Positions 9,863-18,164 are shown, counted from the stretch's first letter. The stretch: DNA of 64,000 bases from Mesorhizobium sp. CAU 1732 (GCF_039888675.1 NZ_JBDQQR010000001.1:2976001-3040000); one strand, 5' to 3'. Numbers and translations are program-made. Notes: generated by a model from the letters alone, not told the origin.

Positions 9863-11665
9863 TTAGATGAACCCCTTGGTGAGCTCCAGCGCCTGGCGTT
9901 CGAACAGGCGGCGGTAGATGCCGCCTTCCAGCCGGATCAGCGCTGCGTGGTCGCCCTCCTCCACGACGCGGCCCTTGTCGAAGACGAGCAACCGATCGAG
10001 CGAGCGGACAGTCGACAGCCGGTGCGCGATCACGAGTGTCGTGCGTCCCACCATCAGCCGTTCCATCGCATGCTGGATGAGCACTTCCGATTCCGAATCC
10101 AGGCTGGATGTCGCCTCGTCGAGGATCAGGATCGGCGCGTCCGCCAGGAACGCACGCGCGATCGCCACGCGCTGGCGCTCGCCGCCCGACAGCTTGACGC
10201 CGCGTTCGCCGACCAGCGTGGCGTAGCCCTTGGGCAGCGACATGATGAACTCATGCGCGCTTGCAAGCTTCGCCGCCCGCTCGATCTCCGCCTGCGTGGC
10301 ACCGGGCCGCGCATAGGCGATGTTCTCCGCCAGCGACCGGTGAAACAGGATCGGCTCCTGCTGCACGATGGCGATCTGCGACCGCAGCGAGGATTGCGCC
10401 ACATCGGCGATGTTCTGCCCGTCGATGTAGATGCCGCCGCCGCTCACGTCGTAGAGGCGCTGGATGAGCTTGACGAACGTCGTCTTGCCCGACCCGGAAT
10501 GCCCGACGAGACCGACGCGTTCGCCCGCCTCGATCGCCAGCGAGAAATCGCGGTAGAGCGGCTTGGCGTGCCCGCCATAGTGGAACGTCACGTCGTCGAA
10601 CACGATGCGCCCCTCCTCGACCACGATCGCGGGCGCATTGGGCGCATCCACCACGCCGAGCGGCTGGGCGTGCAGATCGACCATTTCCTCCATGTCGTTG
10701 ACCGAGCGCTGCACGTTGCGGACATGCATGCCCACATCACGCAGGTAACCCTGCAGCACGAAAAACGAGGTCAGCACGAACGCGATATCGCCGGCGCCCG
10801 CCCTGCCCTGGCTCCACAGGGTGATGGCGAAGCCGATGACGGCGATGCGCAGCACGAGCATGGTCACGCCCTGCGCCGTGCCGTTGATCGTGCCGCGAAC
10901 CCATGTCCGCCGCGTACGGCTGCGCCACTTGGCGACGACCCGCGCCAGGCGCCCCTCCTCGCGCGTCTCCGCGCCGAACGCCTTCACGACCGAGTTGCAC
11001 GAGACCGCATCGGCCAGCGATCCACCGAGCTTGGTGTCCCAGGCGTTGGCGAGGCTCGCCGCAGGCGCGACGTACCAGAGCGACAGCGAGACCGTGATCG
11101 CGATGTAGATGAGCGAACCCACTCCGACGATCACGCCCATCATCGGCCAGTACCAGCCGAGCAGCAATGTCGAGCCGAGCAGCATCACCGCGGACGGCAG
11201 AAGCGCGACCAGAATCGTGTCGTTGAGCAGGTCGAGCGCCCACATGCCGCGCGTCACCTTGCGCACCGTCGAGCCGGCGAAGCTGTTCGCATGCCAGTCG
11301 GTCGAGAACCGCTGGACGCGCGAAAACGCGTCGGACGCGATGTCCGCCATCATCTTCATCGTCAGGTCGATGATGCCCATGAACGCGATGTGCCGGAGCA
11401 CGATCGCGCCGGTCGACAGCGCGATCAGCATGGAAAACGCGGCGATCGCCGCATCCCACGCCAGTTCGTCGCTGGAAGCACCGCGCGCAACTGCATCGAC
11501 CAGCCGGCCCGAATAAAGCGGCGTCAGGACATCAGCCGCGGTCGATGCAAGCACCGCCGCGATGATGACCGACAGGCGAACGGGCTGGCGGCGCCAGTGA
11601 TCACCGGTGAAGGAAAAGACGGTACGGAACGCGTTGCCGCGCCGTTTTGGACGTAAAGAAGTCAT
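9863..11665 (-). CDS. ABC transporter, fused permease and ATP-binding protein (exporter type)
   Basis: A 600-residue half-transporter of the exporter class. Residues 20-310 hold the transmembrane domain, starting at the helix RLSVIIAAVLASTAADVLTP. Residues 350-590 hold the ATPase, with Walker A GHSGSGKTT, signature LSGGERQRVAIARAF, Walker B ILILDEATSSLDS and the H-loop IAHRLST. It should work as a homodimer or with a partner encoded elsewhere. Substrate (lipid, peptide or drug) is not evident. I chose ATG 11665 (MTSLRPKRRG); ATG 11710 would add 15 residues, and neither has a strong ribosome site. Upstream on the same strand are a 19-codon ORF and a hairpin that may control it. Confidence 0.85.
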   Translation of the reverse strand: MTSLRPKRRGNAFRTVFSFTGDHWRRQPVRLSVIIAAVLASTAADVLTPLYSGRLVDAVARGASSDELAWDAAIAAFSMLIALSTGAIVLRHIAFMGIIDLTMKMMADIASDAFSRVQRFSTDWHANSFAGSTVRKVTRGMWALDLLNDTILVALLPSAVMLLGSTLLLGWYWPMMGVIVGVGSLIYIAITVSLSLWYVAPAASLANAWDTKLGGSLADAVSCNSVVKAFGAETREEGRLARVVAKWRSRTRRTWVRGTINGTAQGVTMLVLRIAVIGFAITLWSQGRAGAGDIAFVLTSFFVLQGYLRDVGMHVRNVQRSVNDMEEMVDLHAQPLGVVDAPNAPAIVVEEGRIVFDDVTFHYGGHAKPLYRDFSLAIEAGERVGLVGHSGSGKTTFVKLIQRLYDVSGGGIYIDGQNIADVAQSSLRSQIAIVQQEPILFHRSLAENIAYARPGATQAEIERAAKLASAHEFIMSLPKGYATLVGERGVKLSGGERQRVAIARAFLADAPILILDEATSSLDSESEVLIQHAMERLMVGRTTLVIAHRLSTVRSLDRLLVFDKGRVVEEGDHAALIRLEGGIYRRLFERQALELTKGFI

Positions 11666-11769
11666 ATCGCACGCCGGAGGCGGAAATGCCGTCCGGTCCC
11701 AATAAATCATTCGTAAGGAAATCGGCGCCGAGGCGGAAAACCGCTTCCGTCAGGCGGAGCCGACTGTTG

Positions 11770-11800
11770 CGGCCGGGAACGCGCTAACGCGTGCGGGCCG
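11770..11800 (-). promoter_or_regulatory. Strong hairpin between leader ORF and ABC exporter
   Basis: A nested inverted repeat: outer arms CGGCC/GGCCG at 11770-11774 and 11796-11800, inner arms ACGCG/CGCGT at 11779-11783 and 11788-11792. It lies after the stop of the 19-codon ORF and before the exporter start, the position expected of an attenuator or anti-attenuator. Function is inferred from position only. Confidence 0.4.
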
Positions 11801-11847
11801 GGTGGCAGTCGCCTCGGGTGCCGATGGCTGCGTCGGTCGCTGAAGAC

Positions 11848-11907
11848 CTAGGCGCTGCGTCCGGCGATGACGGCGCTGCCTTGAAATGCGGAATAGAATG
11901 CAGGCAT
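11848..11907 (-). CDS. Putative 19-residue leader peptide
   Basis: A short ORF, MPAFYSAFQGSAVIAGRSA, ending in TAG. It begins with ATG at 11907 and has a good ribosome site, GAGGGAG at 11920-11914, 6 nt upstream. A sigma-70-like promoter lies 35 bp further upstream and a GC-rich hairpin lies downstream, before the ABC exporter 183 bp away. The layout is that of a leader peptide or upstream ORF controlling the exporter by translation-coupled attenuation. It has no run of a single amino acid, so drug- or stall-sensing is more likely than amino-acid attenuation. It could also be an independent small protein. Confidence 0.45.
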   Translation of the reverse strand: MPAFYSAFQGSAVIAGRSA

Positions 11908-11941
11908 TCAAATCTCCCTCAAGGTCAAGACAAGGAGGTCG

Positions 11942-11970
11942 CTTATAATCGGCAAAGTTGAGAACGCCAA
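11942..11970 (-). promoter_or_regulatory. Putative sigma-70-type promoter for leader ORF and ABC exporter
   Basis: On the minus strand TTGGCG (11970-11965) and TATAAG (11947-11942) are separated by exactly 17 nt. The predicted transcription start would be near 11935, giving a 5' leader of about 28 nt before the 19-codon ORF and about 270 nt before the exporter. Confidence 0.45.
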
Positions 11971-12072
11971 GCGCTGGACCAACGATTTACGGCGCCAGCC
12001 AAGACGGGCGTCGCAAGCTGTGCTTTTTCGGCAACCCGCCGACGCACAGGATGGCAGGCGCTTGCCATTGAT

Positions 12073-12088
12073 ATAAGTCTATGCTTAT
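12073..12088. promoter_or_regulatory. Putative ArsR operator
   Basis: The inverted repeat ATAAG-N6-CTTAT lies 9 bp before the start codon of the ArsR-type regulator gene. This suits autoregulation: the protein bound here would block transcription of the ArsR/SRPBCC pair. Confidence 0.45.
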
Positions 12089-12097
12089 CTCAGCGGC

Positions 12098-12412
12098 ATG
12101 AGCGAATCCGATGTCTTCCGTGCCCTCGCCGACCCGACCAGACGGGCCGTCTTCGAGCGGCTTCTCGCCGGCGAGAAAAACGCCACCGAGTTGCGCGACG
12201 GCCTTGCGATCTCGCAACCGGCGGTGTCGCAGCACATCGCGGTGTTGCGGAGCGCCGGTCTCATCAACGAGGCGCGCGCAGGCCGGCACACGAACTACAG
12301 CGTCAATCCGGGCGGGCTCGAGCCGCTCTTCGACTGGCTGACGCGCTACCGCGTCTTGTGGCCGCAACGCGTCGAGCGCCTCAAGACCCTCCTGAAGGAG
12401 ATGGATCAATGA
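12098..12412 (+). CDS. ArsR-family winged-helix regulator
   Basis: A 104-residue winged-helix repressor. It starts with FRALADPTRRAVFERLLAGE and has the recognition helix region AISQPAVSQHIAVLRSAGLI, the ArsR signature. The metal-binding ELCVCDL-type cysteines are absent, since the protein has no Cys, so it is of the non-metal type often paired with SRPBCC/AHSA1 proteins. The stop overlaps the start of the next gene (ATGA), so the two are translationally coupled. Such pairs are widespread; the ligand is generally unknown. Confidence 0.88.
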   Translation: MSESDVFRALADPTRRAVFERLLAGEKNATELRDGLAISQPAVSQHIAVLRSAGLINEARAGRHTNYSVNPGGLEPLFDWLTRYRVLWPQRVERLKTLLKEMDQ

Positions 12413-12759
12413 CCGATCTGGCCGACGAAACAATCGTGGTCGATTGCGAACTCGACGCTGCGCCGGACAAGGTCTGGCGCGCCGTGACGGTTCCCGAACT
12501 CGCGGAGCAGTGGATCACGGACGACAGGGAGCGTCATGACGGGCGGTCCTACACGCTGCTCGATGCCGAGCCGTGTACCCGCGTGCGCTATGCCTGGACC
12601 GACCGGGCGTCCAGCGAACCGGAAACGGTCGTCACAATCGACCTGACGCCGACGCCCGATGGGCGAACGCGGTTCCGGCTCACGCATTCGATCGCCGCGC
12701 GGGAACCGCTCTGCGCCGCAAACACCAACCGGCCGCACGCGATGGTACGCGCGGCCTGA
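12409..12759 (+). CDS. SRPBCC/AHSA1-domain protein coupled to ArsR
   Basis: A 116-residue START-like fold protein. The N-terminal strand-helix [29 protein letters not shown] is the classic AHSA1 opening, followed by the Trp/Arg/Thr pattern YAWTDR and [21 protein letters not shown]. It starts at ATG 12409 inside the ArsR stop. These proteins bind hydrophobic ligands, and in ArsR pairs are thought to sense or sequester the inducing molecule. It is somewhat shorter than typical AHSA1 proteins but ends in a hydrophobic C-terminal helix, so it is probably intact. Confidence 0.82.
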   Translation: MTDLADETIVVDCELDAAPDKVWRAVTVPELAEQWITDDRERHDGRSYTLLDAEPCTRVRYAWTDRASSEPETVVTIDLTPTPDGRTRFRLTHSIAAREPLCAANTNRPHAMVRAA

Positions 12760-12793
12760 TCTGAATCAAACAGTCAACGAAGGAGGATCGCGC

Positions 12794-13408
12794 ATGCGCG
12801 ACACGATGAATCTCGTCCCCATGGTCGTGGAACAATCGCCGCGCGGCGAACGCTCCTTCGACATTTTTTCGCGGCTGTTGCGCGAGCGCATCGTCTTCCT
12901 CAACGGCGAGGTGAACGACGGCTCCGCGTCGCTGATCTGCGCGCAGCTTCTGTTTCTTGAGTCGGAGAACCCGAAGAAGGAAATCTCCTTCTACATCAAC
13001 TCGCCGGGCGGCGTGGTAACGAGCGGCTTCGCGATCTACGACACGATGCAGTTCATCACGAGCCCTGTTTCAACGCTATGCATGGGCACGGCGGGGTCGA
13101 TGGCCTCGTTCCTTCTGGCGGCTGGCGAACCGGGCAAGCGCGTCGCGCTGCCCAATGCAAGCGTCTTGCTGCACCAGCCCTCGGGCGGGTTCCGGGGTCA
13201 GGCGTCCGACATCGAGCGCCACGCCGAGGACATCATCAAGCTCAAGCGCCGCATGATACGGCTCTATGCGCAGCATTGCGGCCGCACGGAAGAAGACGTC
13301 GAGCGCACGCTCGACCGCGATTTCTTCTTCACGGCGCAGGAAGCCAGGGATTGGGGCCTGGTGGACCACGTCTACGATCGCCGCGATCTTGTCGAGAAAC
13401 CTGCCTAA
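12794..13408 (+). CDS. clpP: ATP-dependent Clp protease proteolytic subunit (ClpP paralogue)
   Basis: A serine protease of 204 residues. Start is ATG 12794 with a perfect AGGAGG at 12781-12786. The catalytic Ser is in [15 protein letters not shown], the His in VLLHQPSGG and the Asp in [17 protein letters not shown]. The oxyanion strand [19 protein letters not shown] is intact. The nucleophile segment reads GTAGSMAS where canonical ClpP reads GQAASMGA, so this is a paralogue, not the housekeeping ClpP beside clpX. It lies 34 bp after the ArsR/SRPBCC pair on the same strand and may be co-transcribed. It would need an unfoldase (ClpX or ClpA) encoded elsewhere. Confidence 0.9.
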   Translation: MRDTMNLVPMVVEQSPRGERSFDIFSRLLRERIVFLNGEVNDGSASLICAQLLFLESENPKKEISFYINSPGGVVTSGFAIYDTMQFITSPVSTLCMGTAGSMASFLLAAGEPGKRVALPNASVLLHQPSGGFRGQASDIERHAEDIIKLKRRMIRLYAQHCGRTEEDVERTLDRDFFFTAQEARDWGLVDHVYDRRDLVEKPA

Positions 13409-13710
13409 CCCCGCACCACCAGATGCGCCTTCTGCGACGCGATGCCGACTGTGACGTCGCTGCCGGAGTTGAACTCGAGAAAATCGAACTCGATGCCGTC
13501 GCTGAACACCACGCCACCCTGGCTCATGCGCGACGACACGATGAGCGGGTTGTCCCGGCCGATCGCCCCATAGGCGAGCGTGGTGCCAGTAACGTTGCTG
13601 GGAAAGGGCTCGCGCACCGAAAAGACCAGCCGTTCGGCCGAGCGGTCGAACGGCGACGGTAGTGATGATGCGACGCCCGACGCCGCAACGACGACCGATG
13701 CGCCTTGAGC
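13405..13710 (-). pseudogene. C-terminal remnant of an NAD-kinase-like protein
   Basis: In one minus-strand frame an open stretch encodes LPSPFDRSAERLVFSVREP followed by PLIVSSRMSQGGVVFSDGIE and DFLEFNSG near the end. This is the C-terminal pattern of ATP-NAD kinases often labelled sugar kinase in rhizobia. The N-terminal two thirds, with the GGDGT motif, is absent, and the frame is entered by a shift from an upstream SPFH-like frame. A GTG at 13617 opens a 70-codon piece, but no functional kinase could result. Its stop overlaps the clpP stop (CTAA). Family assignment is from memory of the motif and should be searched. Confidence 0.5.
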
Positions 13711-13979
13711 GCCAGGGCGGCGACAGTGGTGGGTGGCACGGCTTCGTAGATCGCCAGCTCCATTTCCTGCGATTTGACGCTGGCCTCGGCGAGCTTGAGC
13801 TTGTTGTGCGCCTCCGTATCGACGAGTTCCTTGCGGCGCTCTGCAAGCTCGATCTCGGCGGCAAGCTCGCTCTGCTTGATCTGCCGCTCCTTTTCCACGG
13901 CGTGCGCCCTGCGCGCATAGATCGCCTCGTCCGCCTCGCGTTGCAGGCTTTCGCGATACTCCGTCTGCAAGGACGGATG
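13700..13979 (-). pseudogene. C-terminal coiled-coil remnant of an SPFH/Band 7 protein
   Basis: The frame encodes SLQREADEAIYARRAHAVEK, then KQSELAAEIELAERRKEL and LAEASVKSQEMELAIYEAVPP. This is the charged coiled coil that follows the SPFH domain in flotillin/stomatin-type proteins. The SPFH domain itself is missing: upstream sequence runs straight into the 3' end of nadE. Downstream the frame shifts into an NAD-kinase-like tail. It looks like an internal deletion joining two neighbouring genes of a lost SPFH/NAD-kinase locus. Confidence 0.5.
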
Positions 13980-13998
13980 AACAGGCCCCCTCCTTCTG

Positions 13999-15678
13999 TC
14001 AGCCCCGATCGCGATAGCGATTGGTGATCGGGTAGCGCCGGTCGCGGCCGAAATTCTTCCTGGTGATCTTCACCCCCGGTGCGGCCTGCCTGCGCTTGTA
14101 TTCGGCGATGTAGAGCAGATGCTCGATGCGATGCACCGTGTCGCGGTCGTGCCCGCGCGCGACGATCTCGTCGACACCCATCTCGCCTTCGACGAGACAT
14201 TCGAGAATGTCGTCCAGAACCGGATAGGGCGGCAGTGAATCCTGGTCGGTCTGGTCGGGGCGCAGTTCGGCGGACGGAGCCTTGTCGATGATGTTCTTCG
14301 GGATCACCTCGCCCGAGGGGCCAAGCGCGCCTGGAGGCACGTTATCGTTCCGCCACGCGGAAATCGCGTAGACCTGCATTTTGTACAGGTCCTTGATGGG
14401 ATTGAAGCCGCCATTCATGTCGCCATAGAGCGTCGCGTAGCCGACGGACATTTCCGACTTGTTGCCGGTCGTCACCACCATCGAGCCGAACTTGTTGGAG
14501 ATCGCCATCAGGATCGTGCCGCGCGCGCGGCTTTGCAGGTTTTCCTCGGTGATGCCTTCCTTGGTGCCCTCGAACAATTGCGACAGCGCATTCGAGAACC
14601 CGTCCACCGGCTCGAAGATCGGCACGATGTCGTAGCGGGTGCCCAGCGCGCGCGCGCAATCCTCGGCGTCCTTCAGCGAGTCCTTCGACGTGTAGCGATA
14701 AGGCATCATCACGCAGCGCACGCGCTCCTCGCCCAGCGCGTCGACCGCGAGTGCCGCGCAGATGGCGGAATCGATGCCGCCCGAAAGGCCGAGAACGACG
14801 TTCTTGAAGCCGTTCTTGTCGACATAGTCGCGCAGGCCCAGCATGCAGGCGCGGTAGTCGGCCTCTTCCTTCTCCGGAATTTTCGACATCGGCCCATCGG
14901 TACAGGCCCAGCCGGTGTCGGTTCGCTTCCACGTCGTGACGACGCAGGTCGCCTCGAACTGGCTCATCTGGAAGGCGAGCGACTTGTCCGCATTGATCGC
15001 GAAGGACGCGCCGTCGAAGATCAGTTCGTCCTGCCCGCCCATCTGGTTGGCATAGAGCATCGGCAGACCGCTTTCGATCACCTGCTTGATGACGATCTGG
15101 TGCCGGATGTCGACCTTGCCGCGATAGTAGGGCGAGCCGTTCGGGACGAGCAGAAGTTCGGCACCGCTTTCCGCCAGCGTCTCGCAGACGCCCAGCTCGC
15201 CCCAGATGTCCTCGCAAATGGGTATGCCAAGCCGCACACCGCGAAAGTTGATCGGACCGGGCATCTCCGGCGCGGCCTGGAACACGCGTTTCTCGTCGAA
15301 CTCGCCATAGTTCGGCAGGTCCAGCTTGAAACGCTCCGCGATGATCTTGCCGCCGTCCATCACGACGATCGAATTGTGCAGGCCGCTCTTGCGGCGCAAC
15401 GGTGTGCCGATGATGACGCCCGGCCCGCCATCTGCCGTCTCGGCGGCGAACTCGCCTACCGCAGCCTCGCAGGCCTCCACGAAGGCAGGTTTCAGAACGA
15501 GGTCCTCGGGCGGATAGCCAGCGACAAAGAGCTCGGTAAAGAGGACGAGATCGGCGCCATGCCGGGCCGCCTCCGCCCTCGCCTCGCGCGCCTTCGCGAG
15601 GTTGCCGGCCACATCGCCGACGATCGGATTGAGTTGGGCAACGGCAATGCGAAGCGTGGAGGGAGCGTCTTGTGTCAT
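13999..15678 (-). CDS. nadE: Glutamine-dependent NAD+ synthase
   Basis: A 559-residue two-domain enzyme making NAD from deamido-NAD, ATP and glutamine. Residues 1-270 form the CN-hydrolase glutaminase, with the triad Glu49 in FTELFVAGYPPED, Lys in FKLDLPNYGEFD and Cys in GIPICEDIWGE. Residues 280-555 form the synthetase, with the PP-loop LGLSGGIDSA and later TGNKSEMSVGYATLYGDM. ATG 15678 (MTQDAPSTLRIAVAQ) gives the expected N-terminus, although an open frame runs 87 codons further upstream without family resemblance. It is the last functional gene before the SPFH/NAD-kinase remnant; loss of an NAD-kinase-like gene next to nadE is notable. Confidence 0.95.
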   Translation of the reverse strand: MTQDAPSTLRIAVAQLNPIVGDVAGNLAKAREARAEAARHGADLVLFTELFVAGYPPEDLVLKPAFVEACEAAVGEFAAETADGGPGVIIGTPLRRKSGLHNSIVVMDGGKIIAERFKLDLPNYGEFDEKRVFQAAPEMPGPINFRGVRLGIPICEDIWGELGVCETLAESGAELLLVPNGSPYYRGKVDIRHQIVIKQVIESGLPMLYANQMGGQDELIFDGASFAINADKSLAFQMSQFEATCVVTTWKRTDTGWACTDGPMSKIPEKEEADYRACMLGLRDYVDKNGFKNVVLGLSGGIDSAICAALAVDALGEERVRCVMMPYRYTSKDSLKDAEDCARALGTRYDIVPIFEPVDGFSNALSQLFEGTKEGITEENLQSRARGTILMAISNKFGSMVVTTGNKSEMSVGYATLYGDMNGGFNPIKDLYKMQVYAISAWRNDNVPPGALGPSGEVIPKNIIDKAPSAELRPDQTDQDSLPPYPVLDDILECLVEGEMGVDEIVARGHDRDTVHRIEHLLYIAEYKRRQAAPGVKITRKNFGRDRRYPITNRYRDRG

Positions 15679-15757
15679 GGGTTTCCGTGTAACGTGCACG
15701 CCGGGCGGCGGCAATGGCAAGCAACGCGCTCGATGCAGGGCCAGAGCGTCGGACGCC

Positions 15758-16471
15758 CTACTCGTCGAGATAGGAACGGATTTCGTCCGGCGTGTTGTTG
15801 ATGCCGGCGGACATGGCGAGGATACGAGAAATGTGGGCGCGCGGCAGGTTGGTCTCGTCATGCCAGGCATTGAGCTGCGCCTGCACCTTGGCGAGATCGC
15901 GCTTCGACGTCGCGGTGTCGCCGATGTCCATTCCGGCATCCCGCAACGCCGCTATCATATCGGTCGAGACGATAAACGTGTCCCACCCCAGCCAGCGCAG
16001 GAGATACTGGCCCGTGTTCCCGCCGAGGCGCGCGCCATGCTTGCCCAGATAGGCGAGAAGGCCGACCTGATCGTCGGCCGGCCATTGCGCGAGAAACCGG
16101 CCGAAGCCGCCATGTTCTCCCGACACCGACTGCACGAAGCGCGCGTTTTCGAGAACCGCGCGGATTTTCTGCGGATGGCGGACGATGCGTGTGTCGGATG
16201 CGAGGTCGTGCCAGAAATCGTCTGGCTGAAACAGGAGACGCTTCGGCTCGAACCCGAGAAAGGCTTCCTCAAAATCCGGCCATTTCCGCTCGATGACGCT
16301 CCACACGAAGCCGGCGGCGAAGATGCGGTTCGCCATGGTCGACAGGACCCGGTCGTCGGGCATGGTCGCCAGAGCAGCATTGTCGGGCGTCGGACCAAGC
16401 AAGGTCATGAGCACGTCGTCGCCGCCCTTGCGGCGGGCGGCCTGCGCGCGAATCGAACTGAACGAATGCAT
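15758..16471 (-). CDS. tag: DNA-3-methyladenine glycosylase I
   Basis: A helix-hairpin-helix base-excision enzyme of 237 residues that removes 3-methyladenine. Recognisable segments are FAAGFVWSVIERKWPDFEEA, LGFEPKRLLFQPDDFWHDLA, the EHGGFGRFLAQWP block and LGGNTGQYLLRWLGWDTFI. These match the COG2818 adenine glycosylase group of alphaproteobacteria rather than E. coli Tag itself, so the gene symbol is by family. It is divergent from the DUF1003 gene. Its start lies only 26 bp from the first possible start of that gene. Confidence 0.82.
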   Translation of the reverse strand: MHSFSSIRAQAARRKGGDDVLMTLLGPTPDNAALATMPDDRVLSTMANRIFAAGFVWSVIERKWPDFEEAFLGFEPKRLLFQPDDFWHDLASDTRIVRHPQKIRAVLENARFVQSVSGEHGGFGRFLAQWPADDQVGLLAYLGKHGARLGGNTGQYLLRWLGWDTFIVSTDMIAALRDAGMDIGDTATSKRDLAKVQAQLNAWHDETNLPRAHISRILAMSAGINNTPDEIRSYLDE

Positions 16472-16539
16472 GGCCTATCTCCACCTCTCCTGCCATCATG
16501 ATGCAGCATCCGATTGCAGCCAAGCCGGAGTTTTCAGCC

Positions 16540-17112
16540 ATGGCAAAGACTTACGAAGACCTCGCCTCCCGCTGGTTCGCCGACAGGAGCCTCAGCGAAG
16601 CCGAAAGCAAGGTCCTGAAAAGTGCGATCGATCGGCAGACGTTGGCACGCGATGTGGGCGAGACCTATTCCGGTTCGGCGACTTTCGGCAATCGCCTGGC
16701 GGATGCAATCGCGCGCGTTGGAGGCTCGTGGGCCTTCATCGTCGGCTTTCTCGCCTTTCTGGCGGTTTGGACGTTGTCGAACGTGTGGCTGCTGGGCCGA
16801 GACAGCTTCGACCCCTACCCGTTCATCTTCCTCAATCTGCTCCTGTCGATGCTTGCCGCGCTTCAGGCGCCGGTCATCATGATGTCGCAGAACCGGCAGG
16901 CGGCGCGGGACAGGCTGGATGCGGCGCATGATTACGAGGTCAATCTCAAGGCCGAGATCGAGATCATGGCCCTGCACGAGAAAATGGACATGCTGCGCCA
17001 TCGCGAGATCGTGGCCATGCATGCGGACGTGACGTCGCTTCTTAGCCGGCTTGATCGCCTGGAGGCATCGTTGCTGTCGGCTGGCAAAACGCAGCCGCCG
17101 GCTGCCGGCTAG
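16540..17112 (+). CDS. DUF1003 membrane protein
   Basis: A 190-residue inner-membrane protein with two predicted transmembrane helices (AFIVGFLAFLAVWTLSNVWL and FIFLNLLLSMLAALQAPVIM) followed by the diagnostic MMSQNRQAARDRLDAAHDYEVNLKAE motif split across the cytoplasmic side, and a C-terminal coiled coil. ATG 16540 (MAKTYEDLASRW) is preferred: a GGAG lies 9 nt upstream, whereas ATG 16498 has none. Function of DUF1003 is unknown. The TAG stop overlaps the stop of the convergent hemerythrin gene by 4 bp (CTAG). Confidence 0.85.
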   Translation: MAKTYEDLASRWFADRSLSEAESKVLKSAIDRQTLARDVGETYSGSATFGNRLADAIARVGGSWAFIVGFLAFLAVWTLSNVWLLGRDSFDPYPFIFLNLLLSMLAALQAPVIMMSQNRQAARDRLDAAHDYEVNLKAEIEIMALHEKMDMLRHREIVAMHADVTSLLSRLDRLEASLLSAGKTQPPAAG

Positions 17113-17696
17113 CCACCCAACTCGCGATCGCCCCGATCGAGGATCAGCGGGATGATCAGATCCTCCTCGTCATCCAGATGCCGCTTGAGCATCGCGACGA
17201 GCCGCTCGTTCTCACCGGCATAGGCGTCGGCCGCAAAGCGCTGGCGATCCTCGCTCTCCTGCATCGCGCGCAAAAAATCGTTCGCCGTCTGCGCATTGCG
17301 TTCCAGCGCGTCGTGGATCAGATGATGATCGGAATCGAGGATATCGAAGCCGCGTTTCAATCGCGGTTCCACGCGGGCGAAGACCGGAAAATAGTGCTGG
17401 TCCTCGACATTGTGATGGCCGTCGAGATTGCCGAGGAAGTGATTGAGGCGCGGCGCGAAGAACGATGCGAACTGCCGGGCGTCCGACCGGCCCTCGCGAT
17501 AATCGGAGATGGCGCCGGTCAGAATGCCGCCGAGGTCGCGAAACATGTCGTGCCGCTGCAGCCAGAACGACGCCATGCCATGGACGTTGTGGTGCTGCTG
17601 CCAGTCGTCGCGCGGATATGTCTCCACGAGATAGCGCAGATCATCGGGCAGTCCGCCCCGCGCTTCGAGCAGCAGGTCGTCGGGAAGGTCGCTCAT
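17109..17696 (-). CDS. Hemerythrin HHE-domain protein
   Basis: A 195-residue protein with a four-helix hemerythrin-like fold. Candidate iron ligands are in FFAPRLNHFLGNLDGHHNVEDQHYFP, DSDHHLIHDALERN and KRHLDDEEDLIIPLI, giving the His/His/Glu pattern of HHE domains. Such proteins bind a di-iron centre and are linked to oxygen or nitric-oxide handling. It is convergent with the DUF1003 gene and 27 bp from dgkA, which precedes it on the same strand. Confidence 0.85.
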   Translation of the reverse strand: MSDLPDDLLLEARGGLPDDLRYLVETYPRDDWQQHHNVHGMASFWLQRHDMFRDLGGILTGAISDYREGRSDARQFASFFAPRLNHFLGNLDGHHNVEDQHYFPVFARVEPRLKRGFDILDSDHHLIHDALERNAQTANDFLRAMQESEDRQRFAADAYAGENERLVAMLKRHLDDEEDLIIPLILDRGDRELGG

Positions 17697-17723
17697 GGGT
17701 TCGATCTTTCGGTTGCGCCGCCC

Positions 17724-18083
17724 TCAGATAGGTCCGCCGCACGCCCATTCCCAGACGGCAAGCCCCCAGATGCCGGCGGCAAGCAACCCGGCGAGCGCAA
17801 CGGCCAGCGAACCGCAATCCTTGGCAAGCCTGATATCGGTGTTGAACTCGCGCGAAAACGCATCGCAGGCGGCCTCGATGCCGGTGTTCAGCACCTCGAC
17901 GATCATCAGGACGAGGATCGACGCGATCAGCAGGCCGTAGCCGCGCCATGACGGCGAGATGAACCATGCGACGGGAAGCGCCACCGCCAGCAGGATCGCC
18001 TCGAGCCGGAAGGCTTCCTCGTTGCGGATGAGGAAATTCCATGCGCGGGTGGAGTTCTTGGCGGCGTTGATCAGTCTCTGCAT
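17724..18083 (-). CDS. dgkA: Diacylglycerol kinase
   Basis: A 119-residue membrane enzyme phosphorylating diacylglycerol to recycle lipid by-products of membrane-derived or cyclic glucan synthesis. The signature NEEAFRLE near residue 21 and EVLNTGIEAACD near residue 63 are both present, with three predicted transmembrane helices. Length is normal. It is followed closely by the hemerythrin gene on the same strand, and a strong inverted repeat lies upstream at 18105-18133. Confidence 0.95.
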   Translation of the reverse strand: MQRLINAAKNSTRAWNFLIRNEEAFRLEAILLAVALPVAWFISPSWRGYGLLIASILVLMIVEVLNTGIEAACDAFSREFNTDIRLAKDCGSLAVALAGLLAAGIWGLAVWEWACGGPI

Positions 18084-18104
18084 CGGGTGCCTGCGTGGAT
18101 CATG

Positions 18105-18133
18105 AACCGAACCGTCATAGCGACGGTTCGGTT
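18105..18133 (-). terminator. Perfect 12-bp inverted repeat between the LigB gene and dgkA
   Basis: AACCGAACCGTC pairs with GACGGTTCGGTT across a 5-nt loop, 31 bp after the stop of the LigB-type dioxygenase and 21 bp before the dgkA start, all on the minus strand. There is no T-run, so it may be a terminator of non-classical kind, an mRNA-stabilising hairpin or an operator. Confidence 0.4.
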
Positions 18134-18164
18134 TCCAGAACAGGCCTCTCTTACGAAATCCGGA

